Assembly: GCA_022241785.1 (NCBI GenBank)
Contig: JAKOMP010000018.1
Location: 1 to 64,000, forward strand
Origin: Cyanocohniella sp. LLY
Lineage (GTDB): Bacteria > Cyanobacteriota > Cyanobacteriia > Cyanobacteriales > Nostocaceae
DNA length: 64,000 nucleotides
Direction of reading: 5' to 3'
Position numbers and translations under genes: made by a program. Position 1 is the stretch's first letter, and each line of letters starts with the position of its first letter. This document shows, piece after piece, positions 28,935 to 40,112 of this stretch. The notes beneath the pieces are model-generated. The model was not told the DNA's origin. It saw only the letters and a list, made by a program, of their open reading frames with translations, and made no database searches.

Positions 28935-29798
28935 TTAAAGTACCAGAAATTCCCTCATATACTGATTAACTAAATCAGGCTTTTCTTGCTGAACCCAATG
29001 TCCGCAATGGGGAATATACTTAATTTGGAAGTCTCTGACATAAAGTTTTGTGTCGTAAGTCATTTCCTTTCCTAATGCAGTATCGTTTTCTCCCCAAATC
29101 ATTAATGTAGGCATAGTCAAAATTCCCCAATTTTCAGTGAGAAAAGGTTCTTGAAAAATGTTACGATAGTAGTCCAACATGGCTGTAACCGCGCCACGTT
29201 TAGCCGCAGCATTTTTATAAGCCTCAATATCTGCTGGGGTGAAAGCATTTTTATTAACGGCTGTGCCTTGAAAGATATGATCAATGACTTGATAATCTGA
29301 AGATTGTAGGATTAATTCTGGTAGCCAAGGTAGTTGAAATAAGAAGATATACCAACTGCGTAGCAACTGCTGAAAAGTGCGTAAACCTTGGGAAAATTTA
29401 GCAGGGTGAGGGAGGTTGAGGATAATTAATCGCTCTACCATTTCCGGATGAGCATAGGCAAAAGACCAGGCGATCGCACCGCCCCAATCATGACCAACTA
29501 ATATACACTTGTCATATCCTAAGCCTTTAATGACCCCCTCCACATCTTTGATAAATTCATCCATGACATAAGCTGATTGCTCTTTGGGTTTATCACTATC
29601 GTTGTATCCGCGTAAATCCAGGGCGACGACTTGAAAATATTTGGCGAACTCTGGGATTTGATGTCGCCACGAATACCAAAACTCAGGAAAGCCATGTAAC
29701 ATCAGCATTAATGGCCCTGCTCCTTGGGTAACGTAGTGCAGTTTCACCCCATTGGTGGTGATATATTCGTGTTTCCAGGAATTTTGGATTACAGACAT
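28935..29798 (-). CDS. Soluble epoxide hydrolase-type alpha/beta hydrolase
   Basis: 287 residues from the ATG at 29798; the longer frame needs a TTG start. Motifs: HGFPEFWYSWRHQ (oxyanion hole HGFPE), GHDWGGAIAW (nucleophile Asp), IWGENDTALG (acid), IPHCGHWVQQEKPD (His). An Asp nucleophile with HGFPE is the hallmark of epoxide hydrolases, which open epoxides to diols; haloalkane dehalogenases share the fold. The lid supplies a Tyr near SWYIFLFQLPWLPE. Physiological substrate unknown. Confidence 0.88.
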   Translation of the reverse strand: MSVIQNSWKHEYITTNGVKLHYVTQGAGPLMLMLHGFPEFWYSWRHQIPEFAKYFQVVALDLRGYNDSDKPKEQSAYVMDEFIKDVEGVIKGLGYDKCILVGHDWGGAIAWSFAYAHPEMVERLIILNLPHPAKFSQGLRTFQQLLRSWYIFLFQLPWLPELILQSSDYQVIDHIFQGTAVNKNAFTPADIEAYKNAAAKRGAVTAMLDYYRNIFQEPFLTENWGILTMPTLMIWGENDTALGKEMTYDTKLYVRDFQIKYIPHCGHWVQQEKPDLVNQYMREFLVL

Positions 29799-30002
29799 AT
29801 GTTGTATTTCTTCCAAGTATGATGTGAGTATTGTAAAAATTATGGGTTGAGTTTTGGGTCAACACATCTGTTAAGCGACAGTTTCGTATAGTGATTATCC
29901 CTAAACTAGATATGGGGTTAAGTCAGAAAACTATCACATTAAGTAGTATGTCAAGTCAAAGGGGATTGACAAAAAGCCCTTCATTTGTAGAGGAAAAGAA
30001 GA

Positions 30003-30431
30003 GTGAAATCTCAATTACAGGTTGAACAGGTAATTAATACTCTGAAGTTAGATTTACCAACACTGTTTAAAAAAGATATTTCCTATGAAATTTATACGCA
30101 GGATATTTACTTTCAAGACCCGGTAAATAAATTTAAATGGAAATTTAACTACCGCATTATATTTTGGACATTGCGATTTCACGCCCGGCTATTTTTTACG
30201 CAAATTTATTTTGACTTGCATGAAGTCTCTCAGCCAGCCGAAGATACTATTTTAGCCAAGTGGACAGTTCGCGGAGTCTTACGTGTTCCCTGGAAAGCAC
30301 CGCTATTTTTTAATGGCTATTCAACATACAAACTTAACCAAGATAACTTAATATATGAGCATATAGATACATGGGATCGCCCACCAGGAGAGATTTTACA
30401 GCAGTTTTGGCAAAGAGGAGCAGATAACTAA
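30003..30431 (+). CDS. DUF2358 family protein
   Basis: 142 residues from GTG, preceded by AGAGGAAAAGAAGA. It matches the DUF2358 pattern of plants and cyanobacteria: LPTLFKKDISYEIYTQDIYFQDPVNKFKW at the N-terminus and DTWDRPPGEILQQFW at the end. The fold is likely NTF2-like. Function unknown. Confidence 0.8.
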   Translation: MKSQLQVEQVINTLKLDLPTLFKKDISYEIYTQDIYFQDPVNKFKWKFNYRIIFWTLRFHARLFFTQIYFDLHEVSQPAEDTILAKWTVRGVLRVPWKAPLFFNGYSTYKLNQDNLIYEHIDTWDRPPGEILQQFWQRGADN

Positions 30432-30574
30432 AATATTCTCCTGATGTGGCTGTAAAGATAATTTTTTGATATTACAGATTTGGGGGATGATTTGTTTCAC
30501 GCAGAAACAAGCCAGTGCTTTGGGCGAGTTACTCCACTTGTAGCAACTGGCGCGCAGAGAGGTATGAAATAAAA

Positions 30575-31006
30575 TTAATTAGGGGTTGCTAAAATCAAAT
30601 TTAAAGCTTCTTGAATTATGCTCTCTTGATTGACCACTTCACTTAATTCATCTGCCGAATATTTACCTTCATAAACTTCTAATGCAGCCTTTCTTAATGC
30701 TGATTCATAAGCATCTTGTAAGGTTTCTAGTAATTCTGCTTCGGTTAAATAATTACCCTTAGTCTTTGGTCGTTTATTGGTGCGTTGAATTTGCTTAACA
30801 GCATTAAAAATGGAAGCTTCCCAAGACCTAGTTGTACGTTTCTCTGCTGCTTGTTTAATTAAATGCAATAAAACAATAATTCCATAACTAAAAATTTTAT
30901 TCAGCTTGTCAGATTTACTCATTTCCTCCAATTCTTCTACCAATTCCAATGCTTCGGGAATTTTCCCCTCCTGTAATAATTCCTTTAACATCAATAACTC
31001 TTCCAT
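30575..31006 (-). CDS. DUF29 family protein
   Basis: 143 residues, helical. The DUF29 signature is VEELEEMSKSDKLNK, then GIIVLLHLIKQAAEKRTTRSWEASI. It lacks the usual N-terminal YxxDFxxW segment, so it is a shortened member. DUF29 proteins are highly expanded in cyanobacteria and have no established role. It lies 43 bp after the uvrA stop on the minus strand. Confidence 0.75.
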   Translation of the reverse strand: MEELLMLKELLQEGKIPEALELVEELEEMSKSDKLNKIFSYGIIVLLHLIKQAAEKRTTRSWEASIFNAVKQIQRTNKRPKTKGNYLTEAELLETLQDAYESALRKAALEVYEGKYSADELSEVVNQESIIQEALNLILATPN

Positions 31007-31048
31007 CCTTTCCTCTCTTCCTTCGCGACTTTGCGTGAAATATAACCT

Positions 31049-33922
31049 CTACTTCTTCACCGCTGGATACTGCTGTAACACTTGTTGTAAATATTGCCCA
31101 GTATAAGACCGGGGATTTTTTGCAACTTCCTCCGGTGTACCCACACCAATAACTTCTCCGCCTTTATCGCCACCTTCTGGCCCCAAATCTATCACCCAGT
31201 CAGAACAACGAATGACATCTAAGTTGTGTTCAATAACTAAAATTGAATTACCTTTATCTACTAACCTTTGCAACACATCTAACAATTTATGGACATCATA
31301 AAAAGATAACCCTGTAGTAGGTTCATCGATTAAATAAAGTGTCTTACCTGTGGCGCGGCGAGAGAGTTCTGTGGCTAATTTTACTCGTTGCGCTTCTCCA
31401 CCAGATAAAGTTGTAGCAGGTTGTCCCAATTTTACATAACCTAAGCCGACATCATATAAAGTTTGCAAACGAGTTACGGCTTTGGGAATATTTTGGAAAA
31501 ATTCTAAACTCTCCTCAACTGTCATATTGAGAACATCAGAAATAGACTTATCTTTGTATTTCACCTGCAAAGTTTCGCGGTTATATCTCGCACCTTTACA
31601 CACATCGCATTGCACATAAACATCGGGAAGAAAGTTCATTTCAATGACATTTACACCTTGTCCGCTACAAGCTTCGCAACGCCCACCTTTAACATTAAAA
31701 GAAAATTGACCCGGTTTATATCCCCTGGCTTTGGCTTCTACTGTTTGAGAAAATACATCTCGTATCGCATCAAAAATACCTGTGTAAGTTGCAGGATTAG
31801 AACGTGGTGTACGTCCTATGGGAGATTGGTCAATCACAATTGCTTTATCAACAGCATTTAATCCCTTAATTTCTTGTAAATGTTTCGGTAAAGGAACCTT
31901 TTTGGTGAGATGATGTTGTAATGATGGATAAAGTAATTCATTAATTAAAGTAGATTTCCCTGAACCAGAAACACCAGTCACGGCGACAAGTTTACCTAAA
32001 GGAATTTCTACATCTATATTTCTTAAGTTATTGCGATGGGCATTTTTAATTACCAAACTGCGTCCGTTTCCTTCTCGACGTTCTTTTGGTGTATGAATTA
32101 CCCGTCTCCCAGATAAATAAGCACCAGTTAATGATTCTTCTGCTGTGAGTAAAGCTTGTAAGTCACCTTGGGCGATTATATTACCACCATGAATCCCCGC
32201 ACCAGGTCCAATATCAACAATATGATTGGCTGCACGAATGGTTTCTTCATCATGCTCAACTACGATTAAAGTATTACCTAAATCGCGCAATTTAGTTAAG
32301 GTTTGGAGTAACCGTCCATTATCTCGTTGATGCAAACCAATACTCGGTTCATCTAAAACGTAAAGTACACCGGTTAACCCAGAACCAATCTGCGTTGCTA
32401 AACGAATACGTTGGGCTTCCCCTCCAGAAAGAGTCATGGCGGGACGGTCAAGGGTAAGATAATCTAAACCCACATCTAACAAAAATTGCAATCTAGCTTT
32501 GATTTCTTTTAAAACTAAATCTGCAATTTGTATTTGCCGATCGCTTAACTTTAACTGATCAATTCTCCCCCGACAATCCCGAATCGATACACCTGTTAAC
32601 TCTAAAATGCCATATTGTCCCAAGCGTACCGCTAAAGCTTCTGGTTTTAAGCGTTTCCCTTGACAAACCTCACACGGCTGGTCAACTAAATATTGCTCTA
32701 ATTTCTGCTTAACTAACTCAGTACCACCTTCATATTGCCGTTGTAAAATGGGAATTGCACCCTTAAAAGTCTGTTTTCTTTGGGCTGCTGTGGTTCCTTC
32801 GGTGTTCTCTCCATACAACACAGTCTGCTGTTGTTCTACCGTCAGCTGATTCCACTTAGCTTGTAACTCAAACCCATAAGCCTGTCCGACACTATAAAGC
32901 AATTCCAAATAATAAGAATTGTCTTTTTCTGACCAAGGCGCGATCGCAGCATAAACTGGTGCTTCTGGGTCAGGTACAATCAAATCCGGCGCAAATCTTT
33001 TTAATGTCCCCAAACCATGACAGTGGGGACAAGCACCATAAGGTGAGTTAAACGAAAACAACCGGGGTGATAATTCTTCCATCACCGCCCCGTGGACTGG
33101 ACAAGCAAAGTTCTCGGAAAATACTAATTCTTCTTCTCTATCTTCATCTGACACCAGAATGTTAGCAATACCACCAGATTGCTTTAAGCACGTAGATAAA
33201 GAATCCACCAACCGCTCTTGAATACCGTCTTTTTTCACCAAGCGGTCAATGACAACTTCAATGGTGTGAGTCAAATTTTTATCTAGCTCAATAGAGTCAG
33301 ACAATTCCCGCACTTCCCCATTGATGCGTACACGCACAAAACCCTGAGATGCCAAACTAGATAGCAGCTTGCGGTGAGTACCTTTTTTACCCCGGACAAC
33401 TGGTGCAAGAATTTGGAAGCGGGTACGATCAGGTAAATCCCCGATGCGATCGCACATCTCATCAATGGTCTGAGGCGCAATGGAGCGATCGCAGATGGGA
33501 CAATGAGGTTCACCAGCGCGACCAAACAATAGTCGCAAATAATCGTAAATTTCCGTCACCGTCCCCACTGTGGAACGGGGATTATGGGAAGTTGATTTTT
33601 GGTCAATGGAAATCGCTGGACTTAAGCCTTCAATGGCTTCCACATCCGGTTTATCTAATTGTCCGAGAAATTGTCGGGCGTAGGCGCTGAGGGACTCCAC
33701 ATAACGCCGTTGACCTTCTGCAAAAATGGTATCAAACGCCAGAGAAGACTTACCCGAACCAGAAACGCCAGTAAATACAATCAGGCGATCGCGTGGTAAT
33801 TCCAAGTCAATATTTTTCAGATTATGCTGCCTAGCACCCCGAATGCGAATGGTATTCTGGCTATTGTGGTTAGGGTAGGGAAGATGTCCATTTAAAGATG
33901 TGGCTAGCTTTTTATCTGACAT
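31049..33922 (-). CDS. uvrA: Excinuclease ABC subunit A
   Basis: 957 residues from the ATG at 33922 (the frame extends to a TTG). Two ABC modules are present. The first Walker A is [12 protein letters not shown]. Zinc finger cysteines occur in CPICDRS and CPHCHGLG, and again in CEACSGQGV with [12 protein letters not shown] signatures [12 protein letters not shown] and [12 protein letters not shown], and Walker [12 protein letters not shown] and [10 protein letters not shown], are intact. It recognises bulky DNA lesions in nucleotide excision repair with UvrB. A LexA box lies upstream at 33993-34006. Confidence 0.97.
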   Translation of the reverse strand: MSDKKLATSLNGHLPYPNHNSQNTIRIRGARQHNLKNIDLELPRDRLIVFTGVSGSGKSSLAFDTIFAEGQRRYVESLSAYARQFLGQLDKPDVEAIEGLSPAISIDQKSTSHNPRSTVGTVTEIYDYLRLLFGRAGEPHCPICDRSIAPQTIDEMCDRIGDLPDRTRFQILAPVVRGKKGTHRKLLSSLASQGFVRVRINGEVRELSDSIELDKNLTHTIEVVIDRLVKKDGIQERLVDSLSTCLKQSGGIANILVSDEDREEELVFSENFACPVHGAVMEELSPRLFSFNSPYGACPHCHGLGTLKRFAPDLIVPDPEAPVYAAIAPWSEKDNSYYLELLYSVGQAYGFELQAKWNQLTVEQQQTVLYGENTEGTTAAQRKQTFKGAIPILQRQYEGGTELVKQKLEQYLVDQPCEVCQGKRLKPEALAVRLGQYGILELTGVSIRDCRGRIDQLKLSDRQIQIADLVLKEIKARLQFLLDVGLDYLTLDRPAMTLSGGEAQRIRLATQIGSGLTGVLYVLDEPSIGLHQRDNGRLLQTLTKLRDLGNTLIVVEHDEETIRAANHIVDIGPGAGIHGGNIIAQGDLQALLTAEESLTGAYLSGRRVIHTPKERREGNGRSLVIKNAHRNNLRNIDVEIPLGKLVAVTGVSGSGKSTLINELLYPSLQHHLTKKVPLPKHLQEIKGLNAVDKAIVIDQSPIGRTPRSNPATYTGIFDAIRDVFSQTVEAKARGYKPGQFSFNVKGGRCEACSGQGVNVIEMNFLPDVYVQCDVCKGARYNRETLQVKYKDKSISDVLNMTVEESLEFFQNIPKAVTRLQTLYDVGLGYVKLGQPATTLSGGEAQRVKLATELSRRATGKTLYLIDEPTTGLSFYDVHKLLDVLQRLVDKGNSILVIEHNLDVIRCSDWVIDLGPEGGDKGGEVIGVGTPEEVAKNPRSYTGQYLQQVLQQYPAVKK

Positions 33923-33992
33923 ATCGACTGGCTGATAATGGGAGGCTGCGGGCAACAGTTCTTAATAATACTATCTTTACATTAGTTATAGT

Positions 33993-34006
33993 AGAACAAT
34001 CGTACT
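33993..34006 (-). promoter_or_regulatory. LexA (SOS) box of uvrA
   Basis: On the minus strand AGTACGATTGTTCT matches the cyanobacterial LexA consensus RGTACNNNDGTWCB at every position. It is followed two bases later by TATAAC, a -10-like box, so LexA binding would block the promoter. It lies about 70 bp before the uvrA ATG. Confidence 0.8.
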
Positions 34007-34105
34007 GTTTTAGGTAGGGATTCCTCCATATTCTGTCCGCAGACATCCTCCCACGTCTGTTAATTTAAAAGCATCCCTATTTAACATCCTGCTGAGGGCG
34101 AAGCT

Positions 34106-34861
34106 ATGGTATCGCATATCCCACCACAGACCCAACCAGAGGTCATTTACCCAGATAGCGACGGAAAACCAGTGGCGAATAACACGATTCAGTTTCGCTG
34201 GATTGTTGAAATTAAGCAAAATCTCGATTGGCTATTTGCTGATCATCCTCATGTATTTGTTGCCGGAGATTTATTTTGGTATCCGGTAGAAGGACGTAAT
34301 ACTATCGTCAACGCCCCAGATGTCATGGTGGTCATAGGTAGACCGAAAGGCGATCGCTTGTCTTATTTACAATGGAAAGAAGGCGGAATCTCACCCCAAG
34401 TAGTGTTTGAGATTCTCTCACCCAGTAATACGAAAGTAGAAATGGAGAAAAAATTACTTTTCTATGACCGTTACGGTGTGGAAGAGTATTACATTTATGA
34501 TCCTGACAGTAATAGTTTACAAGGTTGGCTGCGTGGGGAAGATGGCTTAGATATCATCCCCCAAATGGCAGATTGGGTGAGTCCGAGATTACAAATTCGT
34601 TTCGTACCATCAGAGACTGGTTTGCAACTTTATCGTCCAAATGGTGAACGTTTTTTGAGTTATGCAGAAATTTCCCAACGCTTAGAACAAGAACACCAAC
34701 GGGCGGAACAAGCAGAACAAGCTAGAAGAAATGCTGTACCTCAATTATTGCAAATGGGTTTGAGTGTAGAACAAATTGCCCAAGCCTTGAGTTTATCAGT
34801 GACAGAAGTGCAATCGCTTGTTCCAGAATCAGGTTTTGATTTTAGGGAAAAAATGGTCTGA
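34106..34861 (+). CDS. Uma2 family endonuclease-like protein
   Basis: 251 residues. The Uma2/DUF820 core spans about 20-190: VNAPDVMVVIG (Asp) and VVFEILSPSNTKVEMEKK (Glu-x-Ser plus Lys), then YDRYGVEEYYIYDPDS. It resembles a PD-(D/E)xK nuclease site, with a C-terminal coiled coil (LEQEHQRAEQAEQA) and a helix-turn-helix-like tail. These proteins are abundant in cyanobacteria and often relic-like; nuclease activity is not established for most. Confidence 0.82.
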   Translation: MVSHIPPQTQPEVIYPDSDGKPVANNTIQFRWIVEIKQNLDWLFADHPHVFVAGDLFWYPVEGRNTIVNAPDVMVVIGRPKGDRLSYLQWKEGGISPQVVFEILSPSNTKVEMEKKLLFYDRYGVEEYYIYDPDSNSLQGWLRGEDGLDIIPQMADWVSPRLQIRFVPSETGLQLYRPNGERFLSYAEISQRLEQEHQRAEQAEQARRNAVPQLLQMGLSVEQIAQALSLSVTEVQSLVPESGFDFREKMV

Positions 34862-35042
34862 AAACCTGATATAACAACACAATTACAATGGGGACAATAA
34901 TAGGGATAAATACAATCAGTGCTGATTTGTCAAAGCGAATCGCTTGACCTTCCGACTTGACAAGAGCAATTACCGCCACAACTCCCATGAGTATCCAAAT
35001 AAAGCCGAAGATAATAAAAATAGTAAATGCTGAATCTGGCAT
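34842..35042 (-). CDS. Small two-helix membrane protein
   Basis: 66 residues with two hydrophobic segments (FTIFIIFGFIWILMGVVAVIAL and LIVFIPIIVPIVIVLLYQVF). Its 3' end overlaps the convergent Uma2-type gene by 20 bp. No family recognised. Coding status is moderately likely given its compact membrane-hairpin pattern. Confidence 0.5.
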   Translation of the reverse strand: MPDSAFTIFIIFGFIWILMGVVAVIALVKSEGQAIRFDKSALIVFIPIIVPIVIVLLYQVFRPFFP

Positions 35043-35592
35043 TTTCTCTATAGTGTTTATCTGAGAAATTTCATTTCTAGGCTAGCTTTAATTAACGGGC
35101 GATCGCCTAAATATTTATCATACGCGTTTGTACACAATTAATTAGACAAAATTGGGGCTGCAACTTTACAAAGCCCTTGCAGGAATACCCTAAGAGCAGG
35201 CAGATAGATAATAAAATATAAATTAGATAAATAAATATTTTTATTCTCTAATCCGCCTCTACCAAAAGAAATATTTATAATTAGCACCTATTAGAGATTA
35301 TTAAGCTGACACCAGATAATTATCTATTCTTTGAGGAAAAATATTAAATTAAACTTAAGATCAATCTTAAAAATTTTTCAATGGGATACTAAATTTGTTA
35401 GTCTTTCATGGAGACATTATAGGCATTGTGCAATTATTTATTGGCAATTGATTAACCGTAATCATGAATAATCTTGCCTCATCTTCCAGTAACAACCTGG
35501 AAAACTTGATTGTGGGTAAGATGGACTGCTGACCACAGACAACTAAACTGGCATACTGACGAATTGGTAAAAATACTTTTGTAGGGTTGGAT
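35043..35592. other. Upstream region of phosphoketolase
   Basis: About 550 bp without a supported gene. It includes a perfect dyad TTAAGAT-CA-ATCTTAA at 35355-35370, which may be regulatory. A frame on the minus strand at 35406-35654 overlaps the xfp start and is not supported. Confidence 0.45.
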
Positions 35593-37974
35593 ATGACTTT
35601 AGTAAGTACTCCACAAACCAAGCCGTTAACAGACGGAGAACTGCATAAAATCAACGCTTACTGGCGTGCAGCTAACTATCTTTCAGTGGGGCAAATATAT
35701 TTATTAGACAATCCCCTACTGCGAGAACCTTTAAAACAGGAACACGTTAAACCCCGACTCCTGGGTCACTGGGGAACCACACCTGGGCTGAACTTCATTT
35801 ATGTTCATTTCAACCGGATCATCAAAAAGTATGACCTCAACGCCATCTACATTGCTGGCCCTGGTCATGGCGGTCCAGGACTAGTAGCCAATACCTATTT
35901 GGAAGGTACATACAGCAAGTATTACCCCAACATTTCCCAAGATGCTGAGGGAATGCAGAAACTCTTCAAACAGTTTTCCTTTCCTGGTGGTATTCCTAGC
36001 CACGTAGCGCCAGAAACGCCCGGTTCAATTCATGAAGGTGGTGAACTGGGTTATGCCCTCGTCCATGCCTATGGTGCGGCTTTTGACAACCCTGACTTGA
36101 TTGTGGCGGCTGTAGTGGGTGACGGCGAAGCAGAAACAGGGGCTTTAGCGACAAGTTGGCATTCCAACAAGTTTCTTAATCCTGTGCATGACGGTGCAGT
36201 CCTCCCCATCTTGCACCTGAACGGGTATAAAATTGCTAACCCCACTTTACTGGCAAGGTTGAGTTATGAAGAATTGGAAAACCTATTTGTAGGTTATGGT
36301 TACAAACCTTACTTTGTCGAAGGTGCCGATCCCACAGATGTTCACCAACAAATGGCCGCAACTTTAGATATTGCGATCGCAGAAATTCAAAACATCCAAA
36401 GAGAAGCGCGGGTACACGGTTTTAAAAAGCGTCCCCAATGGCCCATGATTATCCTCAGAACCCCCAAAGGTTGGACAGGGCCTAAGGAAGTAGATGGCAA
36501 GAAAACCGAAGGTTACTGGCGATCGCACCAAGTTCCTTTTGGGAATGTAGTCGGTAATCCAGAACATTTGAAGTTGCTAGAAAACTGGATGAAGAGTTAC
36601 AAACCCGAAGAACTCTTCGATGAACATGGCCAACTAATTCCCGAATTAGCAGAACTCGCCCCTGTAGGACATCGGCGCATGGGTGATAATCCTCATGCTA
36701 ACGGCGGTATACTGTTGCGTGACCTGAAGATGCCCAACTTCCAGGACTATGCTGTTGATGTCAGCCAACCAGGTAAGAGTTATGCCGAAGCTACCAGAGT
36801 GACGGGAAAATTCTTGCGGGATGTGATGAAACTCAACGAAGAATATCGCAACTTCCGCATCTTTGGCCCTGATGAAACCGCTTCAAATCGCCTAGATGCT
36901 GTACTGGAAGTTACAGACCGGACTTGGGTAGCCGAAATCCTCCCAGAAGATGAGCATTTATCTGCTAACGGTCGGGTGATGGAAGTTCTCAGCGAAACGA
37001 ATTGTCAAGGATGGTTAGAAGGTTACCTATTAACAGGTCGTCACGGATTTTTCTCCTGTTATGAGGCGTTTATCCACATCATTGACTCGATGTTTAACCA
37101 GCACGCCAAATGGTTGAAAACTACCAATGATATCCCTTGGCGGCGACCCATTGCTTCCCTCAACTATTTACTAACTTCCCATGTGTGGCGACAAGATCAC
37201 AACGGTTTTTCTCACCAAGACCCTGGTTTTATTGACCATGTACTTAACAAAAAAGCCGAGATTATTCGGGTATATCTGCCCCCCGATGCCAATACTTTGC
37301 TGTCGGTGACAGACCATTGTTTAAGAAGTCGTCACTACGTGAATGTCATAGTCGCTGGGAAGCAGCCATCATTGCAATTTTTAGATATGGATGCCGCCAT
37401 TAAGCACTGTACTAAAGGTATCGGTATTTGGGAATGGGCTAGCAATGATAAAGGTAGTGAACCAGATGTAGTCATGGCTTGTGCTGGGGATGTTCCCACA
37501 TTAGAAACCTTGGCAGCTGTTGATATTTTGCGTCAGCACTTCCCAGACTTAAAGGTGCGGGTAGTCAACGTAGTGAATTTGATGAAACTACAGCCACAAA
37601 GTGAGCATCCCCACGGTTTAAGTAGTAAAGATTTTGACACGATTTTTACCACTGATAAACCGATTATTTTTGCTTTTCATGGCTATCCCTGGTTAATTCA
37701 TCGTCTGACTTATCGCCATACCAACCACAAGAACTTGCATGTGCGTGGTTATAAGGAAGAGGGTACTACTACCACGCCCTTTGATATGGTTGTACTTAAC
37801 GATCTAGATCGTTTTCATTTGGTGATGGATGTAATTGACCGTGTGCCGAAACTGGGGTACAAGGCGGCTTATGTCAAGCAGATGATAGAAGATAAGTTAA
37901 TTGAACACAAGCACTACATTGAAAAGTACGGTGAAGATATGCCGGAAATTCGCGATTGGGAGTGGCCTTATTAA
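35593..37974 (+). CDS. xfp: Xylulose-5-phosphate/fructose-6-phosphate phosphoketolase
   Basis: 793 residues from the ATG at 35593; a TTG two codons upstream also starts the frame. Phosphoketolase motifs: [58 protein letters not shown] and the TPP-binding [19 protein letters not shown]. The C-terminal half contains [17 protein letters not shown]. It cleaves xylulose 5-phosphate or fructose 6-phosphate with phosphate to acetyl phosphate. In cyanobacteria it acts in dark carbon metabolism and as a bypass of glycolysis. The usual ackA neighbour is absent. Confidence 0.95.
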   Translation: MTLVSTPQTKPLTDGELHKINAYWRAANYLSVGQIYLLDNPLLREPLKQEHVKPRLLGHWGTTPGLNFIYVHFNRIIKKYDLNAIYIAGPGHGGPGLVANTYLEGTYSKYYPNISQDAEGMQKLFKQFSFPGGIPSHVAPETPGSIHEGGELGYALVHAYGAAFDNPDLIVAAVVGDGEAETGALATSWHSNKFLNPVHDGAVLPILHLNGYKIANPTLLARLSYEELENLFVGYGYKPYFVEGADPTDVHQQMAATLDIAIAEIQNIQREARVHGFKKRPQWPMIILRTPKGWTGPKEVDGKKTEGYWRSHQVPFGNVVGNPEHLKLLENWMKSYKPEELFDEHGQLIPELAELAPVGHRRMGDNPHANGGILLRDLKMPNFQDYAVDVSQPGKSYAEATRVTGKFLRDVMKLNEEYRNFRIFGPDETASNRLDAVLEVTDRTWVAEILPEDEHLSANGRVMEVLSETNCQGWLEGYLLTGRHGFFSCYEAFIHIIDSMFNQHAKWLKTTNDIPWRRPIASLNYLLTSHVWRQDHNGFSHQDPGFIDHVLNKKAEIIRVYLPPDANTLLSVTDHCLRSRHYVNVIVAGKQPSLQFLDMDAAIKHCTKGIGIWEWASNDKGSEPDVVMACAGDVPTLETLAAVDILRQHFPDLKVRVVNVVNLMKLQPQSEHPHGLSSKDFDTIFTTDKPIIFAFHGYPWLIHRLTYRHTNHKNLHVRGYKEEGTTTTPFDMVVLNDLDRFHLVMDVIDRVPKLGYKAAYVKQMIEDKLIEHKHYIEKYGEDMPEIRDWEWPY

Positions 37975-37991
37975 GGCTACATGAGTTGATA

Positions 37992-38018
37992 TAGCCCCAG
38001 GTTTTAACCTGTGGGCTA
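37992..38018. terminator. Palindromic hairpin after xfp
   Basis: TAGCCC and GGGCTA with inner GGTT/AACC give a strong hairpin 17 bp after the xfp stop. No T run follows, so a terminator role is tentative. Confidence 0.45.
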
Positions 38019-38026
38019 CGGGGTTT

Positions 38027-38119
38027 GTAGTAGGGACTTTAGTCCCTAAAGACCGTTAACACAATACCTTTCAAAACTGAACCGGATTGCCCTAAAGACA
38101 GGACTAAAGTCCTGACTAC
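38027..38119. repeat. Palindromic element with 19-bp ends
   Basis: The left end GTAGTAGGGACTTTAGTCC and right end GGACTAAAGTCCTGACTAC are inverted repeats with 17 of 19 matches, separated by 55 bp. Each end is itself a short palindrome (GGGACTTTAGTCCC). It lies in the convergent space between xfp and murJ. No target duplication was evident. Confidence 0.65.
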
Positions 38120-38132
38120 GAGCAAAAATTTT

Positions 38133-39737
38133 TTATCTCTTCAAAAATCGCTGACGCATCCGTACGGCAAAAGTATTAACCTCTGGTATTTTCATGAAAG
38201 AGGTAATGATGGCAAATATGATAATTCCTACGAAACCGGAGATACACAACTGCAACAGTTGAACGATTAAGCCTTCTGTACCTAAGAACTGCTGCAAACC
38301 CACTAAAGTCCCAAAGCTGGCAAATCCAGCGACAACGCTACCCCCAGTTAATCCCAAAATAGGCACACTCCATTCACGCAACGGTAAGCCATTGAGTTTA
38401 CGATCCAGTAACCACAACAGCATTAACATTGAGCTGCAATTGACACCTACGGTTGCTAAGACAATCCCAGTAGCACCAAAAGGTCTTACCAAAATCCCAT
38501 CTAGTACAACGTTGAGGAAAATATTAAAGGTGCTGATACGAAAAGGTGTCTGTCCATCTCCCAAGGCATAAAATACTCGCACTAAAACATCACGCCCCAA
38601 ATACACAAACATGCCAATACCGTAAGCAATCAGCAGTGATGAAACTAGCTGTGTAGCCTCTTGTGTGAAAGCACCCCGTTCATATACTATCTGCACAATT
38701 GGCACCGATAACACTACCATCAGCGCCCCTAGCGGTAGCATCGTCACGGCGGTGAGCAAAATTCCTTGACGAATGCGTAACTTAAGGTCTGGCCAATGTT
38801 CTGGGGCGGCTAATTTGGCAAACATTGGTAATAGAGGCAGCAAAATAATATTAGAAATAATTCCTAATGGAGTTTGCACTAGCAGATTGGCATAGTTAAA
38901 GCCAGCCGCTGCACCAGGGATAGGACTAGCAAAGTACAAGTCAGTGGCGACATTAATGGGCATCATCCCAGAGGAAATTGTTGCTGGAGTCATGATTCTA
39001 ATGACTTCTTGCACCCCAGGGGATTTAAAATCAAACCGCAGACGTAATGTACCTAATCCCAAACGCCACTGCACAATTAACTGCGCCAACCACTGGAGTA
39101 TTGCCCCCGCCAAGGTTCCCAAAGCTAAGACAATACCACCAATAAAGGCGTATTCTGGGTTAATAATATCCCTACCCAGTTGCCCTGTTAAGATGGCAAT
39201 CCCGGCAATCACAGTCACGCTGGATAATAAGGGACTGATTGAGAGTAACCAATATTGATTAGCTGCATTGAGAGTGCCGAAACCAATACCAATTAAGCCC
39301 GCAAATAAAGCCATTGGTGCCATAATGCGGATTTGTTGAATGGCGATCGCTCTGGTTGTGGGTTCCAAACCATAACCGACAATATCAACGATCGCATCAG
39401 CAAACAAAAGTTGTCCCACTGTCACCAGCAACAGTAATCCACCCACCAGGGTTGTCACTGTTTCCACCAGAGGCGCAGCTTCTTCACGTTTGCGCTTGGC
39501 TAAAACGCTAACCACCGCACTGTGTAATGGGCCATTTACACCACCTAAGAGGATTAATAAAAAGCCAGGAATAATGTAAGCATAGCTGTAGGCAGTAGCA
39601 GCAGCACCCACACCAAAAGCGGCAGCGATCGCCTGCTGTCGCACTAAACCAAATATTTTACTAATTAATGTGGCTGCGGCAACAATGCCAGCAATCCCGG
39701 CGAATGAACGAGAGGGTTTCGAGTCTTGTTGTGTCAC
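38133..39737 (-). CDS. murJ: Lipid II flippase MurJ
   Basis: 534 residues with about 14 membrane segments. Family signatures: RSFAGIAGIVAAATLISKIFGLVRQQAIAAAFG at the N-terminus, and YERGAFTQEAT and RVFYALGDGQTPFRIS in the second half. MurJ moves lipid II across the inner membrane in peptidoglycan synthesis. It stands alone. Confidence 0.93.
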   Translation of the reverse strand: MTQQDSKPSRSFAGIAGIVAAATLISKIFGLVRQQAIAAAFGVGAAATAYSYAYIIPGFLLILLGGVNGPLHSAVVSVLAKRKREEAAPLVETVTTLVGGLLLLVTVGQLLFADAIVDIVGYGLEPTTRAIAIQQIRIMAPMALFAGLIGIGFGTLNAANQYWLLSISPLLSSVTVIAGIAILTGQLGRDIINPEYAFIGGIVLALGTLAGAILQWLAQLIVQWRLGLGTLRLRFDFKSPGVQEVIRIMTPATISSGMMPINVATDLYFASPIPGAAAGFNYANLLVQTPLGIISNIILLPLLPMFAKLAAPEHWPDLKLRIRQGILLTAVTMLPLGALMVVLSVPIVQIVYERGAFTQEATQLVSSLLIAYGIGMFVYLGRDVLVRVFYALGDGQTPFRISTFNIFLNVVLDGILVRPFGATGIVLATVGVNCSSMLMLLWLLDRKLNGLPLREWSVPILGLTGGSVVAGFASFGTLVGLQQFLGTEGLIVQLLQLCISGFVGIIIFAIITSFMKIPEVNTFAVRMRQRFLKR

Positions 39738-39866
39738 TAATATTACCTGACAACTCTTACAGAGTGCATATCTGAAACATTTAACCTAAATTTTAGAAGG
39801 ATGTCAGGTAAATTTTGACTAATTCTTAATTATTCCCCAGCAATGCACTGATCTGGCGATATCCTG

Positions 39867-40112
39867 TTAAGCTGAGATATCTTGTAGACCAATCCATCCG
39901 GTTATGGTTGTCTTTTTACTAATGTAAATAGAATTATTTTTGTGATTTTTGCTCTCTTGGAGTGATTCTTCTACCACCATCTCAGCCAAGGAACTAGAAT
40001 TTACGTGATGATATACTGGCATATCTTGCCAGCAATGACGGCAAAACCAAGTCATTCCTGAAGCACGTATATGTTGCAAAAGTATCCCAGAACAACAAGG
40101 ACAGTAATTCAT
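39867..40112 (-). CDS. Small zinc-ribbon-like protein
   Basis: 81 residues if translation starts at the ATG at 40112; a TTG at 40244 would give 125. The CPCC (start) and CRHC pairs are spaced as in a zinc ribbon (MNYCPCCSG and WFCRHCWQDMP). The acidic C-terminal part has no recognised fold. Similar orphan ribbon proteins occur in Nostocales and may bind nucleic acid. The start is uncertain, and the extension upstream has a plausible but unconfirmed reading. Confidence 0.5.
   Translation of the reverse strand: MNYCPCCSGILLQHIRASGMTWFCRHCWQDMPVYHHVNSSSLAEMVVEESLQESKNHKNNSIYISKKTTITGWIGLQDISA

Noticed and set aside
35406-35654. 82-residue minus-strand frame across the xfp start
   Set aside because: It is antisense to the phosphoketolase N-terminus and shows no protein-like features.
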